Assembly: GCF_002940005.1 (NCBI RefSeq) | Contig: NZ_MDEF01000001.1 | Length of the DNA stretch: 64,000 bases | Direction: 5' to 3' (one strand) | DNA from: Xanthomonas hortorum | Lineage (GTDB): Bacteria > Pseudomonadota > Gammaproteobacteria > Xanthomonadales > Xanthomonadaceae | Shown here: piece after piece, positions 1 to 7,578 of the stretch | Numbering within the stretch: position 1 is the stretch's first letter | Layout of the letters: each line of letters starts with the position of its first letter | The notes under the pieces: generated by a model | Database searches by the model: none | What the model was told of the DNA's origin: nothing | The model's input: the letters and a program-made list of their open reading frames with translations, nothing else | Position numbers and translations under genes: made by a program

Positions 1-105
1 CCGATGATCGCCGCACTGGCGATGAGCCTGAGTTCGGCGTCCGTCGTGGGCAACGCATTGCGACTGAGGCGACAGCGCATCGACGCCGTCGAATCCCGAT
101 CCTGA
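1..105 (+). CDS. C-terminal end of a heavy-metal (copper-type) P-type ATPase, truncated by window edge
   Basis: The window opens inside a reading frame that ends with TGA at 103-105. Its 34 residues begin PMIAALAMSLSSASVVGNALRLR, in which the stretch from the membrane-helix end MIAALAMSLSS to the N-A-L-R-L motif is the characteristic last transmembrane segment of P1B-type copper/silver exporting ATPases (CopA/SilP family). Only the extreme C-terminus is visible, so the metal and the N-terminal metal-binding domains cannot be judged. A copper exporter would fit the azurin gene found about 23 kb away, but that link is inference. Confidence 0.75.
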   Translation, partial: PMIAALAMSLSSASVVGNALRLRRQRIDAVESRS

Positions 106-251
106 GCCTGGTGCTGAACGGCGACAGCCGGATCGGACCGCGCATCGCGTGGATGGGCCGCAGTTGCGTGTCGAGCTCGACCATTGACAGGAAGCATCAG
201 CGGAGTGTGTTGGACGTGGCGCTCATGCATCTGTGGTCGCTGGCTACGACG

Positions 252-332
252 AAGCTTCAGGTGCTCGTCCTTCTCTGCGAGGTGGAGCAGGATCGCGCCG
301 CTCTCGAACATGGCCTGGCCACCGTCCTCGAT
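252..332 (-). pseudogene. Glutathione S-transferase N-domain relic
   Basis: On the minus strand a 27-codon stretch reads through MFESGAILLHLAEK, the beta4-alpha3 part of the thioredoxin-like domain of bacterial glutathione S-transferases, including the E-S-G-A-I motif that binds the glutathione gamma-glutamyl group. No start codon, earlier strands or C-terminal helical domain can be found on either side in any frame. The fragment overlaps the start of the HxlR-type regulator on the other strand by two bases. It is most simply the remnant of a deleted GST gene; with only 27 residues a chance match is possible. Confidence 0.5.
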
Positions 333-1017
333 GAAAACTGAAACCGGATTCGGAAAGCGGTGGTACGAGGACGCCAGCGGCACCGCTCTCGCCCTCGAGT
401 ACGTCGGCGAGCGCTGGTCGTTGCTGGTGATTCGCGAGTTGATGCTGGGGCCGCGGCGCTTCTCGGATCTGCGCGCCAGCCTCAAGGGCATCAGCGCGAA
501 CGTGTTGACCCAGCGGCTGACCGGGCTGGAGCGGTCGGGGATCGTGCAACGGCGGAAGTTGCCGCCGCCTGCAGGCGTCCCAGTGTATGAACTCACTTGC
601 TGGGGCTACGAGTCCGAGCCGATCCTCCAGGCGATGGAGCGCTGGGCCGCGCGCTCGCCGCTGCACGATCCGGCGCTGCCGCTGTCGCCGGTGTCGGCGG
701 TGTTGTGGTTGCGCACGATGACCCGGCCAGGGCACGGCGTCCCCCCGATGACGCTGGCGTTCCGCTTTTCCGGCGACACCTTCGTCGGCCGGCTGTCGGC
801 GGATGGCCTCCACATCGAACGCGGGGACACCGATGCGGCGGATGTGGTGTTCGATACCGACACCACCACGTTCGCGTTCATGGTCTACGGCAAACGCCCG
901 TTCGAGGATGCGGAAGCCGAAGGCACCCTCCGTCTGTCGGGCGATCGCGACCTCGCGCGGCGATTCGTCGATTGCTTCGCGCTCCCGCCGAAGGTCGGTC
1001 AAGAGGTGGGTTCCTGA
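331..1017 (+). CDS. HxlR-family transcriptional regulator with C-terminal SCP2-like domain
   Basis: The 228-residue product has an N-terminal HxlR winged helix (about residues 15-105). Recognisable features are the helix ending in V-G-E-R-W-S-L-L-V-I-R-E-L, the G-P-R-R-F-S-D-L turn and the I-S-A-N-V-L-T-Q-R-L recognition helix. Residues about 130-225 form a second domain of the SCP2/sterol-carrier-like type that is often appended to long HxlR proteins and probably binds a hydrophobic ligand. The ATG at 331 was chosen because it begins just before the conserved W-Y-E-D start of the domain; there is no clear ribosome binding site, and an in-frame ATG at 310 is an alternative. The target is unknown; no adjacent enzyme gene survives except the GST relic. 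Confidence 0.8.
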   Translation: MKTETGFGKRWYEDASGTALALEYVGERWSLLVIRELMLGPRRFSDLRASLKGISANVLTQRLTGLERSGIVQRRKLPPPAGVPVYELTCWGYESEPILQAMERWAARSPLHDPALPLSPVSAVLWLRTMTRPGHGVPPMTLAFRFSGDTFVGRLSADGLHIERGDTDAADVVFDTDTTTFAFMVYGKRPFEDAEAEGTLRLSGDRDLARRFVDCFALPPKVGQEVGS

Positions 1018-1242
1018 TCGCAGGCGACCTCTCGCAAGACCAAGCGATGCGGGCGAGCCCTGAGACCGTCTGCCGCATGCCACCTATCCGATTCAGTGAC
1101 TCGCGCAGCCGGGTGAGCAAGAAGGGGCAGGGCGCACCCTTGGTATCGACATTTCCCCATTGGACGCACTTCTTCATGAGGAGCATGCTCGCGCGTGGCC
1201 GGCGCCAAGGCTTGGCGTAAACCAGTAGGCTGCTCCAGTTGG

Positions 1243-1920
1243 CTACGAACCGCGCGCGGATTGGCGACCCTTGCCCTCCGGCTCGCCGTACCCTGCCAGG
1301 AACAACGAAACGGCTGCCTCGACGTGGGCGTCCTCGTCCATCGCGGCCATGGGCCGTCGCGACGTCAGCAGCATGTTCATCGCCAGGTCGCCGGTCGCGA
1401 GGCTGATGAAATGCGATACGGCGCGTTCCGGATCCGTCAACCTAAGCTGCCTTCGACGCTCGGCTTCGCACAAAACGGCCTGTATGGCGTTCCGGTAGCG
1501 GGCCACGGTACTCACCCAGATCTGTTGCACCAGCGCGGGCGCCGACTCCGTTGGCAGGATGAGCATGCGGCAGATGCCCAGCGCCGGCCGGCTCAATGCC
1601 ACTTTCAGCAGACGTCTGGCGATGGCGCGCAGATGCGTCGGCACATCTTCGGACGGCCCCGCCACCACGTCCTCGGGCGAGGGCATCTGCCCGTGCAGTG
1701 CGTCCAGCGCGGCGATGAAGAGCTCCGACTTGCTTTCGAAGTGGCTGTAGACCGTGGCCTTCGCCACTTCCGCCGCATTGGCCACGTCGTCCATCGTCGT
1801 TCCGTCGAAGCCGAAGATGGAGAAATGCTGGCAGGCCGCACTCAACACGGCGGCAGTCTTCTCTGCGTCCTTGGGGCGGCCGCGCATGCGCGCATGCGCC
1901 TCGGGTGCAGGAATGTCCAT
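1243..1920 (-). CDS. TetR/AcrR-family transcriptional regulator
   Basis: A 225-residue protein with the typical TetR DNA-binding domain at about residues 15-65: G-R-P-K at the start, then F-G-F-D-G-T-T-M-D-D-V-A and the K-A-T-V-Y-S-H-F recognition helix. The C-terminal half resembles the TetR_C ligand domain of AefR/AcrR-like repressors, with a G-I-C-R-M-L-I-L segment. It lies on the same strand as the next TetR gene, 109 bases beyond that gene's stop. Both are upstream of, and divergent to, the RND pump operon. The ligand and target are not evident. Confidence 0.85.
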   Translation of the reverse strand: MDIPAPEAHARMRGRPKDAEKTAAVLSAACQHFSIFGFDGTTMDDVANAAEVAKATVYSHFESKSELFIAALDALHGQMPSPEDVVAGPSEDVPTHLRAIARRLLKVALSRPALGICRMLILPTESAPALVQQIWVSTVARYRNAIQAVLCEAERRRQLRLTDPERAVSHFISLATGDLAMNMLLTSRRPMAAMDEDAHVEAAVSLFLAGYGEPEGKGRQSARGS

Positions 1921-2029
1921 CTCGATTCCTCCGGTTTCGATCCCGGGCCGCTTGCACCGCCAGCACGATCAAAGCCGGGATCGGGGCGTGCGGGGACGCT
2001 TCGACACCTCTACTGACCGGCGTGGCGAG

Positions 2030-2638
2030 TCAAGGCGCGGTATCGGTTGGTGGGGTGAGTACGTATCGGACCACCCGGCGCAGCATCTCCTGGTCGAGTA
2101 CCGCGTCGAGGTCGGGGTTGCGCAGCACGCGTATGGACAGGCCTTCCAGCAGCGCTCCGAGTATTTCGTAGCGGGATTTGGCTTCCGGTGTATCGCCGCC
2201 AATGAACTGGTAGACCTCCTCGCGCAACTCCCTGTCGCTGCGTTGAATCACCTGCGCGATCTCAGAGTTGCGGGACGCCTCTGCCAGGATATCCATCAGC
2301 AACGAGACGTGGCAGTTGTCGGTATTGCGGGCGATGCCCACGGGAAGCTTGTCCACGATCGCCGAGGCGACATCGACCTGCTGCGTGGCCGCTTTCACTT
2401 CCTCGAACAGCAGGCCCAGTTCGCTGCGTTCGCGCTCCACGATCGCCGCAACGATGCCTTCCTTGCTGCCGAAGTAGTGGTAGATGTGGCCGGAACTCAT
2501 CCCGGCAGCCGCCGAAATCTGCGCCATGCTGCTGCCGTGGAAGCCTTCCCGACGGAAGCAATCGGCCGCGGCCGCCAGCACCTGTTCCTTGCGTCGCCTG
2601 GCGGTGGGCGTCTCATCGGATTTCTGAATCGCCGTCAT
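2030..2638 (-). CDS. TetR-family repressor, probable regulator of the divergent RND efflux operon
   Basis: The 202-residue product carries a TetR helix-turn-helix at about residues 15-60 (R-R-K-E-Q-V-L-A-A-A, M-A-Q-I-S-A-A-A-G-M, I-Y-H-Y-F-G-S-K). The start at 2638 is preferred over an upstream in-frame codon at 2704 because GGAGAG lies seven bases before it on the minus strand. The gene is divergent from the pump adaptor gene, and the space between them holds three related inverted repeats. By analogy with AcrR, NalC/NfxB-like and SmeT systems it probably represses the pump and itself and is released by pump substrates; this is inferred from position and operators. Confidence 0.85.
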   Translation of the reverse strand: MTAIQKSDETPTARRRKEQVLAAAADCFRREGFHGSSMAQISAAAGMSSGHIYHYFGSKEGIVAAIVERERSELGLLFEEVKAATQQVDVASAIVDKLPVGIARNTDNCHVSLLMDILAEASRNSEIAQVIQRSDRELREEVYQFIGGDTPEAKSRYEILGALLEGLSIRVLRNPDLDAVLDQEMLRRVVRYVLTPPTDTAP

Positions 2639-2751
2639 TGTTCGTCTCTCCTCAAGAGCGGTCGGAGGCGCGTCCGGAACGCGTTCCATGGCCGCGTCCG
2701 GCACCTGCGCAGTCGTCTACGAAGCCCGAAGTATAGCGTTCCATCCAGTTA

Positions 2752-2868
2752 GGTTGACTGACCAATCTATTATCGGTTAGGTTAGGTTGACCGATCAACC
2801 CACCCATAGCTGCTGCTGCCCGAAGGGGACGAAGCTTGGCCCGGAACTTAGGTAGGTCGATCAACCTA
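2752..2868. promoter_or_regulatory. Three related operator-like inverted repeats between tetR and the RND operon
   Basis: The intergenic region is AT-richer than its surroundings and contains GGTTGACTGACCAATC at 2752-2767, GGTTGACCGATCAACC at 2785-2800 (arms GGTTGA/TCAACC, 4-bp spacer) and TAGGTCGATCAACCTA at 2853-2868. All are variants of one palindrome, GGTTGA-N4-TCAACC. The first two are 33 bp apart, about three helical turns. They lie between the divergent start codons at 2638 and 2907, where a TetR dimer would block both promoters. Confidence 0.75.
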
Positions 2869-2906
2869 ATTGCAGCGCTCTCCTCCCTCTCCCGTCCCCG
2901 ACCTGA

Positions 2907-4055
2907 ATGAACATTGGAAAATCGACCCTAGCTGCGATGCTCGCCATCGCCTGCCTTCCGCTGATTGCATGCACGCAAACCGATGCCCCGACCGAAGACG
3001 CTCCCCTCCCCGAGGTCGGCGTGGTCACGGTCCAGCCCCGATCCCTCCACCTGTCGACCGAGCTGCCGGGCCGCACCAGCGCCTATCTGGTTGCCGAAGT
3101 GCGGCCGCAGCTGAGTGGCATTCTTCTGGAACGCAGGTTCCAGGAGGGCAGTGACGTCAGGGCCGGCCAGGTGCTCTATCAGATCAACCCGGCCCCCTTC
3201 CGCGCCACGCTGGCGCGCGCCGAAGCGAATCTCGAAGCGGCACGACTGTTGTCCGAGCGCTACGACCGTCTGGTTCAGACTCGCGCCATCAGCCAGCAGG
3301 AACGCGACGACGCGCGTTCCCAGTTCCTGCAGGCGCAAGCGGCGGTCGAGAGTGCGCGCATCGACCTGGATTTCACCCGGATCACGGCACCGATCTCCGG
3401 CCGCATTGGCCGCTCGACCGTCACCCAGGGCGCCCTGGTGACGGCCAACCAGGCGGCAGCGCTGGCCACCGTGCGGCAGCTGGACCCGATCTTCGTCGAT
3501 GTGGTGCAGCCCTCCGCCGCGCTGTTGCGACTGCGTGAGGACCTGGCCAGCGGCCGGCTCAAGAGTGCGGGCGAGGGCGAGGCCGAGATCCGGCTGAGGC
3601 TGGAGAACGGCCAGGAGTATCCGCTTGCGGGAAAACTGCAGTTCTCGGAAGTCAGCGTGGACGAGGGCACCGGTGCGGTGACGCTGCGCGCGGTGTTCCC
3701 CAATCCCGATGGCGTTCTGCTTCCCGGCATGTTCGTGCGCGCGCAGTTGCGAGAGGGCGTGCGCGAGCAGGCCTTGCTCGTACCGCAGCGCGGCGTGACT
3801 CGGGACACCCAGGGCAACGCCGTAGCGCTGGTGCTCGACGGCAACGACACCGTGCAGCAGCGCGCGGTGAGCACCGAGCGCAGCATCGACGGGCAGTGGC
3901 TGGTCAGCGCCGGGCTCGAAGCAGGCGACCGTGTGGTGGTCGACGGCGTGCAGAACGTCCAGCCCGGGTCGCAGGTCAGGCCGGTTCCGGCCGGCGATGG
4001 GGAGGGCTCCGACGGCCCAAGCGCGCAGCCATCTGCGTCGGCCGCGAGCCAGTAA
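2907..4055 (+). CDS. RND efflux periplasmic adaptor (membrane fusion) lipoprotein
   Basis: A 382-residue protein of the AcrA/MexA/SmeD family. A lipoprotein signal ends in L-I-A-C with the lipidated Cys at residue 22. Then come the beta-barrel/lipoyl half (V-R-P-Q-L-S-G-I-L near 70), a coiled-coil hairpin (about 100-165), the second lipoyl half with I-T-A-P-I-S-G-R-I-G-R-S, a beta-barrel domain and a membrane-proximal domain with the V-P-Q-R-G-V-T motif. It bridges the inner-membrane pump and the outer-membrane channel. It is followed after 9 bases by the pump gene. The Ser/Ala-rich C-terminal tail is ordinary for the family. Confidence 0.95.
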   Translation: MNIGKSTLAAMLAIACLPLIACTQTDAPTEDAPLPEVGVVTVQPRSLHLSTELPGRTSAYLVAEVRPQLSGILLERRFQEGSDVRAGQVLYQINPAPFRATLARAEANLEAARLLSERYDRLVQTRAISQQERDDARSQFLQAQAAVESARIDLDFTRITAPISGRIGRSTVTQGALVTANQAAALATVRQLDPIFVDVVQPSAALLRLREDLASGRLKSAGEGEAEIRLRLENGQEYPLAGKLQFSEVSVDEGTGAVTLRAVFPNPDGVLLPGMFVRAQLREGVREQALLVPQRGVTRDTQGNAVALVLDGNDTVQQRAVSTERSIDGQWLVSAGLEAGDRVVVDGVQNVQPGSQVRPVPAGDGEGSDGPSAQPSASAASQ

Positions 4056-4064
4056 GGGGAACCC

Positions 4065-7000
4065 ATGTCCAGATTCTTCATCGACCGGCCGATCTTCGCG
4101 TGGGTCATCGCCATCGTGATCATGCTGGCCGGCTTGCTGTCGATCCGCGCGCTTCCGGTCAACCAGTATCCCAACGTCGCGCCGCCGGCGATCGGCATCC
4201 TCGCCGCCTATCCCGGCGCCTCGGCGCAGACGGTGCAGGACACCGTCACCCAGGTCATCGAGCAGCAGCTCAACGGCCTGGACGGGCTGCGCTACATCCG
4301 CTCGGAGAGCAACGCCGACGGCACCGTCACCATCGTGGTCACCTTCGAGCAGGATGTCGACCCGGACATCGCCCAGGTACAGGTGCAGAACAAGCTGCAG
4401 CTGGCCACGCCCCAGTTGCCCCAGGTGGTGCAGCAGCAAGGCATCCGCGTGGTGAAGTACCAGGTCAACTTCATGCTGATCGCCGCGCTGGTCTCCGAGG
4501 ACGGGGCACTCGACAACTTCGCCCTCGGCGACCTGATCGTCTCGCAGCTGCAGGATCCACTGAGCCGCACCAGCGGGGTCGGCGACTTCCTCGTGCTGGG
4601 CGCGCAGAACGCCATGCGCGTCTGGCTGGACCCGCTCAAGCTCAACAACTACAACCTGATGCCCAGCGACGTGATGGCGGCGATCCAGACGCAGAACGTG
4701 CAGGTGTCCTCGGGCCAGCTCGGCGGCCGCCCGACCGGCGAGCACGTCGGGCTCAACGCCACCGTGATCGGCAAGACCCTGCTGCAGACCCCGGAGCAGT
4801 TCCAGGACATCCTGCTCAAGGTCAACCCGGACGGCTCGCAGGTACGCCTGCGCGATGTCGGCGAGGTCGACCTGGGCTCGGAGAGCTACACCTTCAGCAC
4901 CCTGTTGGACAACCAGCCCAGCGCCGGCATCGCGCTGCGCCTGGCCAGCGGCGGCAACACGCTGGACGCGGTCGAGGCCGTGCGCGCGACCATCGCCGAG
5001 CTCGAATCGACGTTGCCGCCCGGGGTCAGGGTCGTCTACCCCTATGACACCGCACCGGTGGTCAGCGCGTCGATCGAGGGCGTGGTGCACACGTTGATCG
5101 AGGCCATCGTGCTGGTGTTCCTGATCATGTACCTGTTCCTGCAGAACTGGCGCGCCACGCTGATCCCGACGATGGCGGTGCCGGTGGTGCTGCTGGGCAC
5201 GTTCGGGGTCATGGCCGCGTTCGGCTTCTCCATCAACATCCTGACCATGTTCGGCCTGGTGCTGGCGATCGGCCTGCTGGTGGACGACGCGATCGTGGTG
5301 GTGGAGAACGTCGAGCGCCTGATCGTCGAGGAGAAGCTCTCGCCGGTGGAGGCCACGCGCAAGTCGATGGACCAGATCTCCGGTGCGTTGGTCGGCATCG
5401 GCCTGGTGCTGTCTGCGGTGTTCGTCCCGATGGCCTTCTTCGGCGGCTCCACCGGCGTGATCTACCGCCAGTTCTCGATCACCATCGTCACGGCCATGGG
5501 GCTGTCGGTGCTGGTGGCGCTGATCTTCACGCCGGCGCTGTGCGCCACCCTGCTCAAGCCCGCGCAGGACGGCCACCACGAGAAGAAGGGGTTCTTCGGC
5601 TGGTTCAACCGCACCTTCGAGCGCAGCGCGAATCGCTACGAGCGCGGCGTGGCGCGGATACTGGCCGGTCGCGGCCGCTACATGCTCGCCTTCGGCCTGA
5701 TCGTCGGCGCGCTGGCGCTGCTGTTCCCGCTGCTCCCGTCCTCGTTCCTGCCCGACGAGGACCAGGGCACCCTCCTGGTCCAGGTGCAGTTGCCCACCAA
5801 TGCCACCCTGGATCAGACCGACAAGGTCCTCAACGAGGTCACGCAGTACTTCAAGGACGATGAAGGCGGCAACGTCGACTCGGTGTTCACTGTCAGCGGC
5901 TTCAGCCTGGCCGGACGTGGCCAGAACTCGGGCATGGCCTTCGTCCAGCTCAAACCCTGGGGCGATCGCGAGAGCACGGTGTTCGACCTGCAGGCGCGGG
6001 CGATGGGACGGTTCTCGCAGATCAGGGAGGCGGCCGTGCTGGCGTTCCCGCCACCGCCGATCATGGAGCTGGGCAACGCCACCGGCTTCAACCTGTTCCT
6101 GCAGGACTACAGCGGCCAGAGTCACGAACACCTGATGCAGGCGCGCGCGCAGTTCCTGACCGAGGCGGCCCAGCACCCCGCGCTGGCGATGGTGCGACCC
6201 AATGGCCAGGACGACGAGCCGCAGTACCAGGTGCGGATCGACGACGAGAAGGCGCGCGTGCTGGGCGTCAGCCTGGATGACGTCAACACCACCATGTCGG
6301 CGGCGTGGGGCTCGGCCTACGTCAACAACTTCCTCGATCGCGACCGCATCAAGCGCGTCTTCGTGCAGGGCATCCCGCAATCGCGCATCACCGAGGAGGA
6401 CTTCGGCCAGTGGTACGTGCGCAACGCCCAGGGCCAGATGGTCTCCTTCGCCTCGTTCGCCAGTGGCAACTGGATCAAGGGCGCGCCCAAGCTGGAGCGC
6501 TACAACGGCGTGCCGGCGATCGAGATCCTCGGCGAGCCCGCGCCCGGCTACAGTTCCGGTGATGCGATGAAGGCGGCCGAGGAAATCGCCGCCGGACTGC
6601 CGGACGGCATCCGTCTGGCCTGGACTGGGCTGTCCTACGAGGAGCGCCAGTCCGGCTCCCAGGCGCCGGCCCTGTACCTGCTGTCCATCATCGCCGTGTT
6701 CCTGTGCCTGGCGGCGCTGTACGAGAGCTGGTCGGTCCCTGTCTCGGTGATGCTGGTGATCCCGCTGGGCGTGATCGGCACGGTCGTCGCCACCTTGCTG
6801 CGCGGACTGGACAACGACGTGTTCTTCCAGATCGGCCTGCTGACCACGGTCGGCCTGTCGGCCAAGAACGCGATCCTGATCGTCGAGTTCGCCAAGGATC
6901 TGTACCTGACGGGCGGGCGTACGCTGGTGCAGGCGGCAGTGGAGGCCGCGCGCCTGCGCCTGCGACCGATCATCATGACTTCGCTGGCCTTCAGCATGGG

Positions 7001-7211
7001 CGTGCTGCCGCTGGCGATCTCCAGCGGCGCCAGCTCCGGCGCCAAGCATGCCATCGGTACCGGCGTGCTCGGCGGCATGGTCACCGCGACCTTCCTGGCG
7101 ATCTTCTTCATCCCATTGTTCTACGTGGTGGTGGTGTCGCTGTTCACCAAGCGCAAGCCGGCCCACGCGGCACCGCCGGACGCCGTCGCGCCGCATGGAG
7201 AGCCGTCGTGA
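4065..7211 (+). CDS. RND multidrug efflux transporter, inner-membrane pump (AcrB/MexB type)
   Basis: A 1048-residue hydrophobe/amphiphile-efflux RND protein of full family length. It starts M-S-R-F-F-I-D-R-P-I-F-A-W-V, as AcrB homologues do. The proton-relay aspartates of TM4 are at residues 407-408 (G-L-L-V-D-D-A-I-V-V-V-E-N) and the TM10 lysine is at about 934 (S-A-K-N-A-I-L-I-V-E-F). Two large periplasmic loops follow TM1 and TM7. It pumps hydrophobic compounds out of the periplasm/inner membrane using the proton gradient, as a trimer with the adaptor and outer-membrane partner. In a catabolic island it could protect against lipophilic substrates, but drug resistance is equally possible. 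Confidence 0.96.
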   Translation: MSRFFIDRPIFAWVIAIVIMLAGLLSIRALPVNQYPNVAPPAIGILAAYPGASAQTVQDTVTQVIEQQLNGLDGLRYIRSESNADGTVTIVVTFEQDVDPDIAQVQVQNKLQLATPQLPQVVQQQGIRVVKYQVNFMLIAALVSEDGALDNFALGDLIVSQLQDPLSRTSGVGDFLVLGAQNAMRVWLDPLKLNNYNLMPSDVMAAIQTQNVQVSSGQLGGRPTGEHVGLNATVIGKTLLQTPEQFQDILLKVNPDGSQVRLRDVGEVDLGSESYTFSTLLDNQPSAGIALRLASGGNTLDAVEAVRATIAELESTLPPGVRVVYPYDTAPVVSASIEGVVHTLIEAIVLVFLIMYLFLQNWRATLIPTMAVPVVLLGTFGVMAAFGFSINILTMFGLVLAIGLLVDDAIVVVENVERLIVEEKLSPVEATRKSMDQISGALVGIGLVLSAVFVPMAFFGGSTGVIYRQFSITIVTAMGLSVLVALIFTPALCATLLKPAQDGHHEKKGFFGWFNRTFERSANRYERGVARILAGRGRYMLAFGLIVGALALLFPLLPSSFLPDEDQGTLLVQVQLPTNATLDQTDKVLNEVTQYFKDDEGGNVDSVFTVSGFSLAGRGQNSGMAFVQLKPWGDRESTVFDLQARAMGRFSQIREAAVLAFPPPPIMELGNATGFNLFLQDYSGQSHEHLMQARAQFLTEAAQHPALAMVRPNGQDDEPQYQVRIDDEKARVLGVSLDDVNTTMSAAWGSAYVNNFLDRDRIKRVFVQGIPQSRITEEDFGQWYVRNAQGQMVSFASFASGNWIKGAPKLERYNGVPAIEILGEPAPGYSSGDAMKAAEEIAAGLPDGIRLAWTGLSYEERQSGSQAPALYLLSIIAVFLCLAALYESWSVPVSVMLVIPLGVIGTVVATLLRGLDNDVFFQIGLLTTVGLSAKNAILIVEFAKDLYLTGGRTLVQAAVEAARLRLRPIIMTSLAFSMGVLPLAISSGASSGAKHAIGTGVLGGMVTATFLAIFFIPLFYVVVVSLFTKRKPAHAAPPDAVAPHGEPS

Positions 7212-7337
7212 CGCCTGGTGCGCCAATGTTGCATCGAACCGCCACGCCGGCGCGCTTCCTGCCAAGGCCTTGGCGCCAGGAGAGGGATTCGAATCTCCGA
7301 GGCCGAACGCGCCGCTGCGTCGCCTCCGCACGTACCC

Positions 7338-7508
7338 GCGCACGCGGTCCGGTTTCGTGCCCGTGCGCACCGCTTCCGCCATCTCCCCGAGATGGTGGAT
7401 ATCGATCTGCCCCTCCCGCAATGGGCAGATCAACCGTCCGCAATGGACGTTTCGGCCGTTTCCCCTTCGGCCACCCGGAGGCAAAGCCCCCCTCTGCTTT
7501 GCCTCCGG
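7338..7508. repeat. Cluster of consecutive perfect inverted repeats between pump and outer-membrane genes
   Basis: The 367 bases between the pump gene stop and the next start (7212-7578) contain no credible gene but a run of back-to-back inverted repeats: 7338-7368 (arms GCGCACG/CGTGCGC), 7379-7395 (CCATCTC/GAGATGG, 3-base loop), 7404-7431 (GATCTGCCC/GGGCAGATC), 7435-7449 (CGTCC/GGACG), 7454-7472 (GGCCG/CGGCC) and 7475-7508 (13-bp perfect arms CCGGAGGCAAAGC/GCTTTGCCTCCGG, 8-base loop). Upstream lie a 12-bp palindrome (7262-7273) and GATTCGAATC. Transcribed RNA would fold into a chain of hairpins that could stabilise the upstream mRNA or attenuate the distal gene. There is no U-run after the last stem, so it is not a classical terminator. 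Confidence 0.7.
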
Positions 7509-7578
7509 CTCTATCCCGCCCTTGGCCTGCGCAGATGGCCGAGGACCGCTCCTCAACTCCAACTGCCAGTAGTGCCCC

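Noticed and set aside
7270..7305. A tRNA 3' end on the minus strand (GATTCGAATC with a terminal CCA-like end)
   Set aside because: The supposed T-arm stem does not pair on both sides of the T-loop-like TTCGAAT, and no anticodon arm or acceptor partner is nearby. At most a degraded fragment.
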